This document shows, in pieces, positions 18,971 through 28,439 of a DNA stretch of 36,469 bases; position 1 is the first letter of the stretch, and each line of letters begins with the position of its first letter. The notes beneath the pieces were generated by a model. That model did no database searches. It was not told the DNA's origin and saw only the letters and a program-made list of their open reading frames with translations. The DNA comes from a virus: positions 1-36,469 of IMG/VR virus record IMGVR_UViG_3300042541_000187. One strand, written 5' to 3'. Position numbers and translations under genes: made by a program.

Positions 18971-20442
18971 TGCAAACCACAATATATAAACCAGAAGATG
19001 AACAAGAGTTAATGGCGGTACTTTGGAGTCCTGCATTAAAAGATAATCCCCTGGCTTTTGTTAAATACCTATTTCCTTGGGGAGTTAAGGGTACTCCACT
19101 GGAGCATTTCTCTGGCCCACGTAAATGGCAGCGTGAGGTATTAAATGATATTGCGGTGCATATTGCTGCAAATAAGATTGCTGGAGATAATAAATCTACC
19201 GAGGAGATAATGTACAAGGTATTGCAAGAGGCAATATCTTCTGGGCGTGGTATTGGTAAGTCGGCATTAGTGTCATGGCTGACTATATGGATGGTGTCAA
19301 CTCGTATTGGCTCGACAACCATTATTTCGGCGAATAGCGAGAACCAGTTACGCAGTATTACCTGGGCAGAGATAACCAAGTGGCTGGCTATGGGGTTAAA
19401 TTCGCACTGGTTTGAGGTGAGTGCGACAAAAGTGGCACCTGCTAAATGGTTGACTGACCTGGTGGAGCAGGATTTGAAGAAGGGTACACGATATTGGGCG
19501 GTAGAAGGTCGGCTTTGGAGTGCTGAAAACCCGGATGCTTATGCTGGTGTGCATAATTTTGACGGTGTGCTGGTGATTTTTGACGAGGCGAGTGGTATTG
19601 ATGACTCGATTTGGTCGGTTACTGGTGGATTCTTCACGGAAAACACGCCGAATCGTTTCTGGCTGGCGTTTTCTAACCCACGGCGCAACACGGGGTACTT
19701 TTACGAGACTTTTCACTCAAAAAGGGACTTTTGGGCGACTAAGGTGGTGGATGCGCGGACGGTGGAAGGGACGGACAAGGCGGTTTATGAGAGGATCATT
19801 GCGGAGTACGGGCCGGACAGCGCCCAGGCGCACGTTGAGGTGTATGGTGAGTTCCCACGGGCGGGAGATGACCAGTTTATTCCAAGCGACATTGTGGACG
19901 AGGCGATGAAGCGGCCTAAGTACAAAGATGGGACGGCCCCTATCATTATTGGCGTTGATCCGGCGCGGTTTGGGGCAGATGCGACTGTGATTGCGGTCAG
20001 ACAGGGGCGGGATATTGTAACGATTAAGAAGTACCGGGGCGATGACACCATGACGGTGGTGGGGCATATCATTGAGGCAATTGAGGAGTACAAGCCTGCG
20101 CTGGTGGTAATTGATGAGGGTGGGCTGGGGGCGGGAATTGTGGATAGGCTTAAGGAGCAGATGTGGGGGGATATGAAAGCGTGGTTGAAATCTGCTAGTA
20201 TTCCGCACGATAGGTTTTTGAAGACAGACCTGATTTCGCCCTTGATGAAGCCTGATTCACGGGGTACGATCTTCTTGGAAAGCAAGAAAGAGATGAAAGC
20301 ACGGGGTTTAGCCAGTCCAGATGCTGCGGATGCTATCTGTGTGACGTTTGCTTTCCCTGTGGCGCATCGTGAGAGTAGAGAGCCGTCGATACGGCGGTAC
20401 TCTGACTATTCGGCGGTATCAACTGGATGGATGGGATCATGA
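18970..20442 (+). CDS. terL: Terminase large subunit (packaging ATPase/nuclease)
   Basis: A 490-residue protein. Its Walker A is the variant SGRGIGKS (91-98) and Walker B is VLVIFDEAS (about 200-208). The RNase H-like nuclease has Asp330 in IIIGVDPARFGAD, Asp382 in VVIDEGGLG and Asp451/Asp454 in ASPDAADA. The ATPase pumps DNA through the portal and the nuclease cuts concatemers. The start region is AT-rich compared with the rest. It ends in ATGA overlap with a small Lys-rich gene. Confidence 0.95.
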   Translation: MQTTIYKPEDEQELMAVLWSPALKDNPLAFVKYLFPWGVKGTPLEHFSGPRKWQREVLNDIAVHIAANKIAGDNKSTEEIMYKVLQEAISSGRGIGKSALVSWLTIWMVSTRIGSTTIISANSENQLRSITWAEITKWLAMGLNSHWFEVSATKVAPAKWLTDLVEQDLKKGTRYWAVEGRLWSAENPDAYAGVHNFDGVLVIFDEASGIDDSIWSVTGGFFTENTPNRFWLAFSNPRRNTGYFYETFHSKRDFWATKVVDARTVEGTDKAVYERIIAEYGPDSAQAHVEVYGEFPRAGDDQFIPSDIVDEAMKRPKYKDGTAPIIIGVDPARFGADATVIAVRQGRDIVTIKKYRGDDTMTVVGHIIEAIEEYKPALVVIDEGGLGAGIVDRLKEQMWGDMKAWLKSASIPHDRFLKTDLISPLMKPDSRGTIFLESKKEMKARGLASPDAADAICVTFAFPVAHRESREPSIRRYSDYSAVSTGWMGS

Positions 20443-20594
20443 AAACAAGCAAACCCGGCTTATACGCTGCAATTCACGCCAAGCAGGAGCGCATCAAGGC
20501 TGGCTCTGGCGAGAAAATGAACAAGGTTGGCAGCAAGGCAGCGCCTAGCGCCAAGGACTTCAAAGACTCTGCCAAGACGGCTAAGAAGAAATAA
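20439..20594 (+). CDS. Small Lys-rich conserved protein between terminase and portal (51 aa)
   Basis: It starts in an ATGA overlap with the terL stop and ends in a TAATG overlap with the portal gene. The 51 residues include GLYAAIHAKQERIKAGSGEK, then PSAKDFKDSAKTAKKK. This core (GLYA.IHAK..RIK.GSGEKM) is widely conserved at this place in P22-like phages and matches an uncharacterised family (a DUF6321-type domain, from memory). It has a strong positive charge and might bind DNA in the head. Confidence 0.82.
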   Translation: MKTSKPGLYAAIHAKQERIKAGSGEKMNKVGSKAAPSAKDFKDSAKTAKKK

Positions 20595-22756
20595 TGGCTG
20601 ACTACACGGGCATCAACAAGGTCGGTCAGGTTGCCAATGTCGGCGGGGGGCCGGGCGAGCAGGACGACCAGCGCGATATGTTGGCGACGATGCGCTCACG
20701 CCTCACTATGGCGGTGGATGCCTACAGCGACTCGCGCAGCAACGAACTGGATGACTTGCGGTTCATGGCGGGTAGCCCGGACAATCAGTGGCAGTGGCCT
20801 GCTGACGTATTGGCGACTCGCGGGGCCGTCCAAGGGCAGACGATCAACGCCCGTCCTTGCCTGACCATTAACAAGCTGCCGCAGCACGTTCGGCAAGTTA
20901 CCAACGACCAGCGCCACAACCGTCCAAGCGGTAAGGTTATCCCTGCCGACGAGATTGGCAATACGGAGATGGCGGAAATCTTTAACGGCATCGTGCGGCA
21001 CATTGAGTACATCAGTGACGCTGACACGGCCTACGACACGGCTTGCGAGAACCAGGTTACCTACGGTGAAGGTTACATTCGGGTACTGACTGAATATTGC
21101 GACGAGAACAGCTTTGACCAAGACCTGAAGATTGGCCGGGTTCGGAATTCATTCTCGGTGTTTATGGATCCCGCTATCCAAGACCCATGCGGTGCGGATG
21201 CGCGGTGGTGTTTTGTCACGGAGGACGTACCCAAGGACGAGTACGAGCGCCTGTACCCGGATGCCGCGCCAATTAGCAGCTTGCAGTCCCTTGGTATTGG
21301 CGACCAAGACTTGACGCAATGGCTGCGGGATGAGACGGTTCGGATTGCTGAGTATTTCTACATTGAATACAAGCCTGAGACGCTGAACCTGTACCCCAAC
21401 AACATCACGGCGTTCAACAACACGCCTGATGACAAGCAACTAAAAATGCTTTACGGCAAGCCGCTAAAAAACCGAGTTGTGCAGCGGCAGAAGGTTTGCT
21501 GGGTCAAAACCAACGGTTACGAGGTGCTGGAAAAGCGCGATTGGGCGGGTAAGTACATTCCAATCGTGCGCGTGGTGGGCAATGAGTTTGAGGTTGACGG
21601 GCAGATTTATGTCTCCGGTCTGGTGCGTAATGCCAAGGACGCACAGCGGATGTACAACTATTGGGTGAGCCAAGAAGCCGAGATGCTGGCCTTGGCACCC
21701 AAAGCACCGTTCATTGGCTACGGTGGGCAGTTTGAAGGGTATGAGTTGCAGTGGAAGACTGCCAACACCACCAACTGGCCGTATCTGGAGGTCAATCCAG
21801 ACGTTACAGACGGCGCTGGTGCGACTCTGCCACTACCCCAGCGTGCGCAGCCACCAATGGCGTCTAGTGGCCTTTTACAAGCCAAATCTGGCGCTTCTGA
21901 GGACATCAAAGCGGCGACCGGGCAATACAACGCTAGTTTGGGCATGGCTGGCAACGAGCGCAGCGGAAAAGCCATTCTTGCCCGGCAGCGCGAAGGTGAT
22001 GTTGGCACTTACCACTACGTTGACAACTTGGCTCGGGCCATTCGCTATGTAACCCGCCAACTGGTGGACATGATCCCCAAAATCTACGACACCCAGCGGG
22101 TGGCTCGGATTATTGGCGAGGATGGCGTTACCGACATGGCGAAGATCGACCCGTCACAGCCAGAGCCGGTCAAAAAGATCGTTGACCAACAAGGTGTTGA
22201 GATCGAAAAGATTTACAATCCTAGCGTCGGAAAATACGACGTAGTAGTGACTACCGGCCCAAGCTACAGCACCAAGCGGGTAGAGACTCGGGAGGAAATG
22301 TCAAACCTGCTGCAAGGCAACCCGCAATTGTGGGCAGTGGCTGGTGACCTGTTTGTCAAGAACATGGACTGGCCTGGTGCTGATGAGTTGGCTAAACGTC
22401 TGGCTAAGACCATTGACCCCAAACTCATGGGTGATGACAACGACCCAGCCCTGCAAGCCGCCAATATGCAGATGCAGGCTATGGGTCAGGAAATGCAGCA
22501 GATGCAAGAAATGTTGCAAAACGTCCAGCAGTCGATGGAAGCGCAGACGCTGAAGGTCAAAGAATTTGAGGCCGAGGTCAAGGCATACGATGCTGAAACC
22601 AAGCGCATCAGTGCGGTGCAGGCCGGTATGACTGAGCAGCAGATTCAAGACATTGCTATGGGTGTGGTTGCTGCGGCAATGGAATCGCAAGGTATGGCTG
22701 GTCAAATGCCAGAAATGCCAGAGCAGCAGATGGACGTTGAAGGAGCCATGCAATGA
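20594..22756 (+). CDS. Portal protein, P22-like
   Basis: A 720-residue protein, the usual length of P22-type portals. Early motifs are RFMAGSPDNQW and QGQTINARPCLTINKLPQHVRQVTNDQRHNRP (about 56-112), typical of this family, with a long C-terminal helical barrel rich in Gln/Met (MQMQAMGQEMQQMQEMLQNV, from about 629). It forms the ring at the DNA-entry vertex, docks the terminase, and binds the connector proteins encoded at 31581 and 32294. Confidence 0.95.
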   Translation: MADYTGINKVGQVANVGGGPGEQDDQRDMLATMRSRLTMAVDAYSDSRSNELDDLRFMAGSPDNQWQWPADVLATRGAVQGQTINARPCLTINKLPQHVRQVTNDQRHNRPSGKVIPADEIGNTEMAEIFNGIVRHIEYISDADTAYDTACENQVTYGEGYIRVLTEYCDENSFDQDLKIGRVRNSFSVFMDPAIQDPCGADARWCFVTEDVPKDEYERLYPDAAPISSLQSLGIGDQDLTQWLRDETVRIAEYFYIEYKPETLNLYPNNITAFNNTPDDKQLKMLYGKPLKNRVVQRQKVCWVKTNGYEVLEKRDWAGKYIPIVRVVGNEFEVDGQIYVSGLVRNAKDAQRMYNYWVSQEAEMLALAPKAPFIGYGGQFEGYELQWKTANTTNWPYLEVNPDVTDGAGATLPLPQRAQPPMASSGLLQAKSGASEDIKAATGQYNASLGMAGNERSGKAILARQREGDVGTYHYVDNLARAIRYVTRQLVDMIPKIYDTQRVARIIGEDGVTDMAKIDPSQPEPVKKIVDQQGVEIEKIYNPSVGKYDVVVTTGPSYSTKRVETREEMSNLLQGNPQLWAVAGDLFVKNMDWPGADELAKRLAKTIDPKLMGDDNDPALQAANMQMQAMGQEMQQMQEMLQNVQQSMEAQTLKVKEFEAEVKAYDAETKRISAVQAGMTEQQIQDIAMGVVAAAMESQGMAGQMPEMPEQQMDVEGAMQ

Positions 22757-23115
22757 CCGCCGCGCAACTGATGGGCATACTGTTTTTGGGCCGTAACGTG
22801 GCCCATTCGGTGCATTTAAACACCCGCAGCTACTCCAAACACATGGCGTTGAACACGTTCTACGACAGTGTGATTGATGTGGCGGATGCGTTTGCGGAAG
22901 CCTACCAGGGCCGAAATGGCCTGATTGGCCCCATTGCAATCCCTGCCGCCAAGAAGACGACCAACATTATTGAGTTCCTGCAAGACCAACTTGCAGAGAT
23001 CGAAAAGGGTCGATACGATGTGTGCGACAAGTCTGACTCTACGTTGCAGCAATTGATAGATAATATCGTTGAACTGTACCTAACTACCCTCCATAAACTC
23101 CGCTTTTTAGCGTAA
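22753..23115 (+). CDS. DUF5856-like helical phage protein
   Basis: A 120-residue all-helical protein coupled to the portal gene by ATGA. 'SVHLNTRSYSKHMALNTFYDSVIDVADAFAEAYQGRNGLIG' resembles a ferritin/Dps-like four-helix protein family (DUF5856) found in phages. His, Asp and Glu residues could hold metals, but a full ferroxidase site is not evident. Its role in the virion is unknown. Confidence 0.75.
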   Translation: MTAAQLMGILFLGRNVAHSVHLNTRSYSKHMALNTFYDSVIDVADAFAEAYQGRNGLIGPIAIPAAKKTTNIIEFLQDQLAEIEKGRYDVCDKSDSTLQQLIDNIVELYLTTLHKLRFLA

Positions 23116-23118
23116 ATT

Positions 23119-23634
23119 ATGCAAATTAGTGGCGCAATCGCTGAGTCGGTAAAGCTAAACAGCGCGGATGGTGAACCCATCACCGACCTGAATCCATTAC
23201 CTACAACAGGTGGTGGTGGTGGCGGAAGCGCTTTGTCAGATACAGTGTTCCAAGATAGCACTGGTCAATTGTTTGTTTACCGCGATACGGGAACTGGCGT
23301 ACCGAATGCGTATTCCATTCCTGGTTGGGCATTGTACGTTCCAGTTGGTGCTGTTACCACTTCCAATGCAACGGAAGAATCAACACAAAGCATGGTTTTG
23401 CTGTTGACCCGGATGCTAAACTATCTGAATAGTCCGATGGGTTACGACAAGTCGTTACAACGGGCAAGGCAGACGGCCATTATTGAGTCAGGAACAGTCA
23501 CTACCGTTGGCACGGTTACCACGGTGTCGGCAGTAACATCGTTGAACAACATTGATACCTACAACGCCCGTATGACTGTGCTTGACACTAACCGTACAGC
23601 ATGGGCGCAATGTGTTCGTGCCCGTATCACTTGA
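23119..23634 (+). CDS. Putative virion protein (171 aa)
   Basis: A protein rich in Ser, Thr, Val and Gly. A short Gly-run (GGGGGGS, about 32-38) follows 'ITDLNPLPTT'; then come 'VFQDSTGQLFVYRDTGTG' and repeat-like 'TVTTVGTVTTVSAVTS' (about 128-143). Such beta-rich low-complexity sequence is usual in fibre or decoration proteins. It lies between the portal and tailspike genes. No family was recognised with certainty. Confidence 0.7.
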   Translation: MQISGAIAESVKLNSADGEPITDLNPLPTTGGGGGGSALSDTVFQDSTGQLFVYRDTGTGVPNAYSIPGWALYVPVGAVTTSNATEESTQSMVLLLTRMLNYLNSPMGYDKSLQRARQTAIIESGTVTTVGTVTTVSAVTSLNNIDTYNARMTVLDTNRTAWAQCVRARIT

Positions 23635-23643
23635 GAATACAAC

Positions 23644-25269
23644 ATGGCAAACACGTTTAAGAAGGTCATTGATACACTGGTATGGCGGCAAGTGCCGCCT
23701 ATGCCCAACGCCCATGCGGCAGCGGCAGCGGTGTGCAGCGATCTGCGCAACGACATCTCGCGCAACCCGTTTGTGTACCAGCTGTTGTCGGCGGCGATCC
23801 TAAATCGCTACAACATCGTCACGAAGGGGTCTGCTTTTGCGGTGAACCCCGGTCTTGGTGGCACGTTTGGTGCGGGTGCAGCGTGTGCGTTTGTTCCATC
23901 GTTTGGCCTTGTGGGAACGATTGCTGCGGGTGCAACCACAACCTCTGTGACGCTGACTACTGCCCTACCTACTGCTGTAGGCGTAAATATGCTGGCGAAC
24001 AGGGGAGGCTCGGGTGAGTACGGGTACAAGCTGCGGATCATTGACAACGGCGCAGGCGGCTCTGGTAAGACAGTGGAACGCTACATCACCGGCAACACGG
24101 CCAGCACGACTCCCGTTATCACGGTGTTGTCGGCATTCGGCTTTACGCCGGTCAGCGGCTCACGCTACGAAATCGTGGCAGGGCGCGTGATGATGCTATC
24201 GGCAGGTGTCTTGGCAGCGACCATTTTCCGTTCGTTTGAAGTGGCGACCAACACCCTAGCGTCACTCACCAATACGAACTTGCCAGCAACCGTCGGCACG
24301 GACTCAAGCCTGATGGTGCTGGATGAGCAGTACGTCCCTTATAACAACTCTCCCGGCGACGGGATGATCAAGGGGGCTTTCAACTACGACACTGGGGTAG
24401 TGGCACGGTATGCTCTGACTGCAACAGCCACGGCAGCAGGTACCATCACCGGGCAGGCTACGCTGGGCGACGCGGTTGTGTTGGCAAACGAGTACCGAAA
24501 CTTCCAGATTCGGATTGTGGAAGACACCACCAACGTCACGGCGGTCGGCCAGCGGCGCATCATTGCGTCCCACACCGCAGGTCCCTCGGCGGTCTACACG
24601 CTTGGCTCCAACTGGGCGGTAACGCCCTCGGCAACGGCTAAATTCGTGATCGAACTGCCGAATCTCATGCTGCTGCGCAGCACAGCAACCACTACGGTAT
24701 ATACCTACAACTACACCGACGCGACCATCAACAACGGTACCAACAACATTGTTGCCAACGCTTGGAGCACAACCTATTTCGGTGTGGCCCCTGCTGCAAA
24801 TGCTGCTGGCGGTATGTGGGCACCGTCCTTTGGTATTAATCCTGACCAAAATAGATACGGTCGGCAGTCGTTCTGCTACTTTTTTCGGGGCGGTGCGGCC
24901 ACGCTGGATGTTCTGGACATTGCGGGAGCAATTGCGGGAACATGGACGGCCGCGATTGTTTATGACGGATCGCCCGGTGCGCTACCAGCCACGGGGTCAA
25001 GCGGGTGCTACAGCCCGTTTGATAATGAAGGCAGGATGTTCTACATGAACCTGTACGTTGCCTCGCAGATCAGCCAGATGTACAGGTTTGATGTAGAGAA
25101 TCGCGTTTTGTCTGTGTTCACGCCGACAGATTTTTTGCAGTCAGGCACTGCTGCCCTGGGAAATCGGGTGGCGTGTTACTGCGCCATTGACGGAACAGAC
25201 ACTTACGACACGGTGTTCTTGCAATCGAATCTTTCCACAGTCGCACAAGAATGCGTGGTACTGGTATGA
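23644..25269 (+). CDS. Putative large virion protein (541 aa)
   Basis: After a basic N-terminus (MANTFKKVIDTLVWRQVPPM) the protein is beta-rich and full of Ala, Thr, Gly and Asn, with a hydrophobic stretch AFVPSFGLVGTIAAGATTTSVTLTTA (about 82-107). Similar long Thr/Gly-rich proteins with 'MANTFKKV..TLVW' starts occur in podovirus structural regions. It is probably a capsid-surface or tail protein. The stop forms an ATGA overlap with the next small gene. Confidence 0.72.
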   Translation: MANTFKKVIDTLVWRQVPPMPNAHAAAAAVCSDLRNDISRNPFVYQLLSAAILNRYNIVTKGSAFAVNPGLGGTFGAGAACAFVPSFGLVGTIAAGATTTSVTLTTALPTAVGVNMLANRGGSGEYGYKLRIIDNGAGGSGKTVERYITGNTASTTPVITVLSAFGFTPVSGSRYEIVAGRVMMLSAGVLAATIFRSFEVATNTLASLTNTNLPATVGTDSSLMVLDEQYVPYNNSPGDGMIKGAFNYDTGVVARYALTATATAAGTITGQATLGDAVVLANEYRNFQIRIVEDTTNVTAVGQRRIIASHTAGPSAVYTLGSNWAVTPSATAKFVIELPNLMLLRSTATTTVYTYNYTDATINNGTNNIVANAWSTTYFGVAPAANAAGGMWAPSFGINPDQNRYGRQSFCYFFRGGAATLDVLDIAGAIAGTWTAAIVYDGSPGALPATGSSGCYSPFDNEGRMFYMNLYVASQISQMYRFDVENRVLSVFTPTDFLQSGTAALGNRVACYCAIDGTDTYDTVFLQSNLSTVAQECVVLV

Positions 25270-25430
25270 AAATGCAAGAACTAGTTACCTTGTTGTCAAA
25301 CAAGTTATCATCTCTTAACAATGCCAAATCTACGGCTGTTGCCTCTGGCGATGTTGAGGCCGTCATTCGTTTGGATGTTGAAATCCAAGAAACGCAAGTT
25401 ACCCTGAATACTTTGCAAGGAGCAATGTAA
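25266..25430 (+). CDS. Small protein (54 aa) in virion operon
   Basis: It runs from the ATG at 25266 (ATGA overlap with the previous stop) to the TAA at 25430, directly followed by the next ATG. Sequence MKMQELVTLLSNKLSSLNNA then SGDVEAVIRLDVEIQETQVTLNTLQ, a helical pair with regular hydrophobic spacing. It could be a chaperone or minor head component, similar in form to small helical proteins in other virion operons. Confidence 0.66.
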   Translation: MKMQELVTLLSNKLSSLNNAKSTAVASGDVEAVIRLDVEIQETQVTLNTLQGAM

Positions 25431-25736
25431 ATGTCAATGAACCTAAAATCCATCACTACGCGTCTTGGATACCAGCAAATCACTTCACTTAGTTCGGCTA
25501 CTGCTTTGACCGTGCCGGAAAGGGATTTGAATGGTTTGGCTTGCAGGCCCAGCATTGCTTTGATTACCCCGGAAACCACCAATGTGCGCTGGCGTGATGA
25601 TGATGTCAACCCAACGGCCTCAGTTGGTATGCCATTGGCGGCGGGTGTGACTTTGCAATACGACGGCGATCTGACCAAAATCAAGTTTATTGAGCAGACA
25701 GCCAGTGCCAAACTCAATGTGACCTATTACGCTTAA
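25431..25736 (+). CDS. Small beta-rich virion protein (101 aa)
   Basis: A protein beginning MSMNLKSITTRLGYQQITSL and ending FIEQTASAKLNVTYYA. The body has the layout of a short beta-sandwich: 'VRWRDDDVNPTASVGMPLAAGVTLQYDGDL' is like phage head decoration or fibre-associated domains. AAGGAG lies before the start, inside the previous gene's end. It is followed by the coiled-coil gene. The assignment is by form only. Confidence 0.7.
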   Translation: MSMNLKSITTRLGYQQITSLSSATALTVPERDLNGLACRPSIALITPETTNVRWRDDDVNPTASVGMPLAAGVTLQYDGDLTKIKFIEQTASAKLNVTYYA

Positions 25737-25745
25737 AGGTGCAAC

Positions 25746-26234
25746 ATGAACATAGTTAACGACAATCCCGGTGTAGATTACCTGGCTTATTTCACCACTC
25801 AAATGCCCAAAGATTTGGCGCAAATGGCTGCTCTGCGTGATGAACTCGCCAAGCGCCAAGGCGCAATGAGCGCGGTGGAAGCTGCCGTTGCTGATCGCGC
25901 AGCCGCCAGTGCTGCGTTGGAAGCCGCCAAAGCAGAAGCCAAGGACTTGTTGGCCGACGCCAAGGAAAAGAATGCTGCTGCTACGGCCAAGGGCAAAGAG
26001 TTGGATGCTCAAGAAAAAGCATTTGCCGCCCGTTGTGCTGACATGGAAGTGGCTTTGCAAGCTAAAGCTGATGCCGTTGCTGAACGTGAACGCCGGGCTT
26101 CTAGCAATGAAGTCTCCCAGGCTGCGCTCAAAGACAAACTTGAGGAGCGTTCTGCCCAGCTAGATGCCGACCGTGCGGTTCTTGATTCTCGCGTCAAGGC
26201 ATTCCAAGACAAAGTTGCTGCTCTCAGCGTTTAA
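25746..26234 (+). CDS. Long coiled-coil protein (162 aa)
   Basis: After about 25 residues the sequence is almost all Ala, Glu, Lys, Asp and Arg with heptad spacing (e.g. 'AALEAAKAEAKDLLADAKEK', 'LKDKLEERSAQLDADRAVLDSRVKAFQDKV'). This is a long parallel or antiparallel coiled coil. It sits directly before the tailspike gene, so it may be a tailspike chaperone, a stalk or a scaffold. No direct support for either. Confidence 0.72.
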   Translation: MNIVNDNPGVDYLAYFTTQMPKDLAQMAALRDELAKRQGAMSAVEAAVADRAAASAALEAAKAEAKDLLADAKEKNAAATAKGKELDAQEKAFAARCADMEVALQAKADAVAERERRASSNEVSQAALKDKLEERSAQLDADRAVLDSRVKAFQDKVAALSV

Positions 26235-26243
26235 GGGTAAATC

Positions 26244-28157
26244 ATGACCGCACTTGCCACGCCACCCAAACTCCAATTTTTGGACGCTAACGGTGCGCCG
26301 TTGGTAGGCGGCAAACTGTACACCTACGTTGCCGGTACAACTACGCCACAAGTCACCTACACCGACTTTGGCGGTGGGACTGCCAACGCTAACCCTGTCA
26401 TCCTAGACAGCCGTGGTGAGGCTTCTGTGTGGCTTGATACGCCTCTCTACAAGATGGCGCTGTATGACAGCACCAACGTGCTAATCTGGACGGTGGACAA
26501 CATTGGTGGGTTTGCTACTTTGGCGCAATTGGCAGCATCTGGCGGGTCTAACTTGGTTGGGTTCTTGCAAGCTGGTACAGGTGCTGTTGCGACCACGGTT
26601 CAGGCGAAGCTGCGGGAAAGTGTGAGTGTTAAGGACTTTGGGGCGGTTGGGGATGGGGTTACTGACGATTCAGCCGCATTCCTTGCAGCGTTTAATACAG
26701 GCAAGCGGGTTTACGCACCGGCTGCAACATACGCCACCAACCTGCTAAATATGCCAACGAATAGTTACCTTTATGGTGATGGCGAATCAACAATAATTAT
26801 TCCGTACAACGTAACTGGTCTTGGTGCTTTAGGCGCTAATAGTGGAAGTGCTTCAACCTACATCACAGGTCTTGTGATTCGTGATGTGAAGTTTCTTGGG
26901 TCTGTAGTCGCCAATGGGTTTCAAGAACAATGTCACTTATTGGTACTTGAAGGCGTCAAGCGGTGCCGCATTGACAATGTTTACTTTGAGGGTTTCCGTG
27001 GGGATGGTTTCTATCTTGGTGCTGGCCGGTCAGGAACGGAGCGCCATAACTTTGATGTGATCGTTAAGAACTGCGTGTTTGACGGGGTAAATAACGACAA
27101 TAGAAACGGCTTGTCTGTTATTGATGCCGATGGCCTTGAGGTTGAAGCCTGCGTATTTCGTAATTGCGCCCGATCTGATATGCCGGGTTCACTTGATCTT
27201 GAACCAGACGCGGCAGTAGAAAGCATAAAAAATATCAGAATTCTAAATAACCGTTTTTACAATACCAACGGAAATAGGGGTCATATATGTATTCAGACGC
27301 AGAACACTGCACTCCTTGAAAATGTGATTATTCGAGGTAATCACTTTGAAGATGCAGGCACTGAATCATCCATTGTGATGAACCTGAAAACAACTACACC
27401 AACAACGCCACAGCGAATAATTATTGAGGGCAATACTAGCTACAACCCTTCTGGCAATTTTGTTTATAAACGTGACGGTTATACAAATGGCATTAGTATT
27501 GCCAACAACATCAGCACTCATTTGCGAGGTGTGTGGTTTTCTACTGCTGGTGTGACTATGGTTGATACCAATATCACAGTGCGTGGAAACCAATTTTCTG
27601 GTAGTGGTGCTGGAAGTCTTGGGACACTGTTTAGTCAAACTACAACTAATGTAGCTATCTGTGGAAATTCATTTTTTACTCATGCTGCTTATCACATCAG
27701 GTTTGGTAACACTGGCGCAGTCACTTATGCAAGCATTCGTGACAACGACTTTTATGGCGCTGCTCCTTCCTCTGGCGCTATTCAAGATTCAAGCCCAAGC
27801 GGAACTGGGGTAACTAATATCCTTCAAAACAACAGATTTGATTTTGTTACGCATACCATGAGGGCAGCGTTAAGTGACTTTACTGGATCACTCAACAACA
27901 CGACTGGTGCAGATGAAGCAACATTGCCAAGCGCATTTGTTTACGGCATTAGTATGACGCATCTTTCAAACCGAACTATTGATGGCGCAAATCAATCGGG
28001 TATGCTGTACACACACAAGCAGTCCAGTGCTACAAATACGGCTATTTGGCAGCAATTTATCCCAGACTACGACGCCACCTATAGAGATGATTTCTACTTT
28101 CGCAAAGCAATTGATGCTTCAACATGGGATAGCTGGTGGCAGGTAACAGGTGTCTAA
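26244..28157 (+). CDS. Tailspike with right-handed beta-helix (pectate lyase-like)
   Basis: A 637-residue protein. Residues 1-90 are the head-binding type domain (PPKLQFLDANGAPLVGGKLY, NPVILDSRGEASVW). Residues about 126-170 hold SVKDFGAVGDGVTDDSAAF, the start of the Pectate_lyase_3 fold. Many Asn/Gly-rich turns follow (RGNHFEDAG, NNISTHLRG, RDNDFYGA), as in a parallel beta-helix. The C-terminal 90 residues are typical of tail proteins (SGMLYTHKQSS..., ending DSWWQVTGV). It probably binds and cleaves a surface polysaccharide of the host. Confidence 0.92.
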   Translation: MTALATPPKLQFLDANGAPLVGGKLYTYVAGTTTPQVTYTDFGGGTANANPVILDSRGEASVWLDTPLYKMALYDSTNVLIWTVDNIGGFATLAQLAASGGSNLVGFLQAGTGAVATTVQAKLRESVSVKDFGAVGDGVTDDSAAFLAAFNTGKRVYAPAATYATNLLNMPTNSYLYGDGESTIIIPYNVTGLGALGANSGSASTYITGLVIRDVKFLGSVVANGFQEQCHLLVLEGVKRCRIDNVYFEGFRGDGFYLGAGRSGTERHNFDVIVKNCVFDGVNNDNRNGLSVIDADGLEVEACVFRNCARSDMPGSLDLEPDAAVESIKNIRILNNRFYNTNGNRGHICIQTQNTALLENVIIRGNHFEDAGTESSIVMNLKTTTPTTPQRIIIEGNTSYNPSGNFVYKRDGYTNGISIANNISTHLRGVWFSTAGVTMVDTNITVRGNQFSGSGAGSLGTLFSQTTTNVAICGNSFFTHAAYHIRFGNTGAVTYASIRDNDFYGAAPSSGAIQDSSPSGTGVTNILQNNRFDFVTHTMRAALSDFTGSLNNTTGADEATLPSAFVYGISMTHLSNRTIDGANQSGMLYTHKQSSATNTAIWQQFIPDYDATYRDDFYFRKAIDASTWDSWWQVTGV

Positions 28158-28158
28158 C

Positions 28159-28416
28159 ATGACCCACACCGCCACCGGCCTAATCCTCGCGTATATGCGC
28201 TTCTGCGGCTTCCACGGCTGGACGTCGTTTTGGAACGTCATCTATCTTGCCCCCGGCTACGAGATGCACCAAGGCCTGATCCGGCACGAGCGCAAGCACC
28301 TTGAGCAGATGCAGAGGGATGGCAAGCTGGTATACCTCATCAAGTACACGTACTGGCTGCTACGCTATGGTTATAAAATGAATCCGTATGAAGTTGAGGC
28401 TCGCGCAGCAGAATGA
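28159..28416 (+). CDS. Small HExxH protein, putative metallopeptidase-like (85 aa)
   Basis: The ATG at 28159 is preferred; an upstream GTG (28150) overlaps the tailspike stop. His43-Glu44-Arg-Lys-His47 is an HExxH zinc motif and Glu78/Glu80 in NPYEVEARA fit a third ligand, as in gluzincin-type peptidases. An N-terminal hydrophobic part (about 5-31) may be a membrane or packing helix. The protein is much smaller than usual peptidases. It sits between tailspike and scaffold genes and may process a virion or a host envelope protein. Enzymatic activity is not proven. Confidence 0.65.
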   Translation: MTHTATGLILAYMRFCGFHGWTSFWNVIYLAPGYEMHQGLIRHERKHLEQMQRDGKLVYLIKYTYWLLRYGYKMNPYEVEARAAE

Positions 28417-28439
28417 TTTTTTGGCATAATAGCCCCGTA

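Noticed and set aside
22301-22939. Minus-strand frame (212 codons) opposite the portal gene end
   Set aside because: It is His/Leu/Ser-rich because it mirrors the Gln/Met-rich helix of the portal. No start signals or family features were seen.
23119-25269. Diversity-generating retroelement target in the Thr/Gly-rich virion genes
   Set aside because: No reverse transcriptase gene and no near-identical template repeat were found in the window. Low-complexity sequence alone is not evidence.
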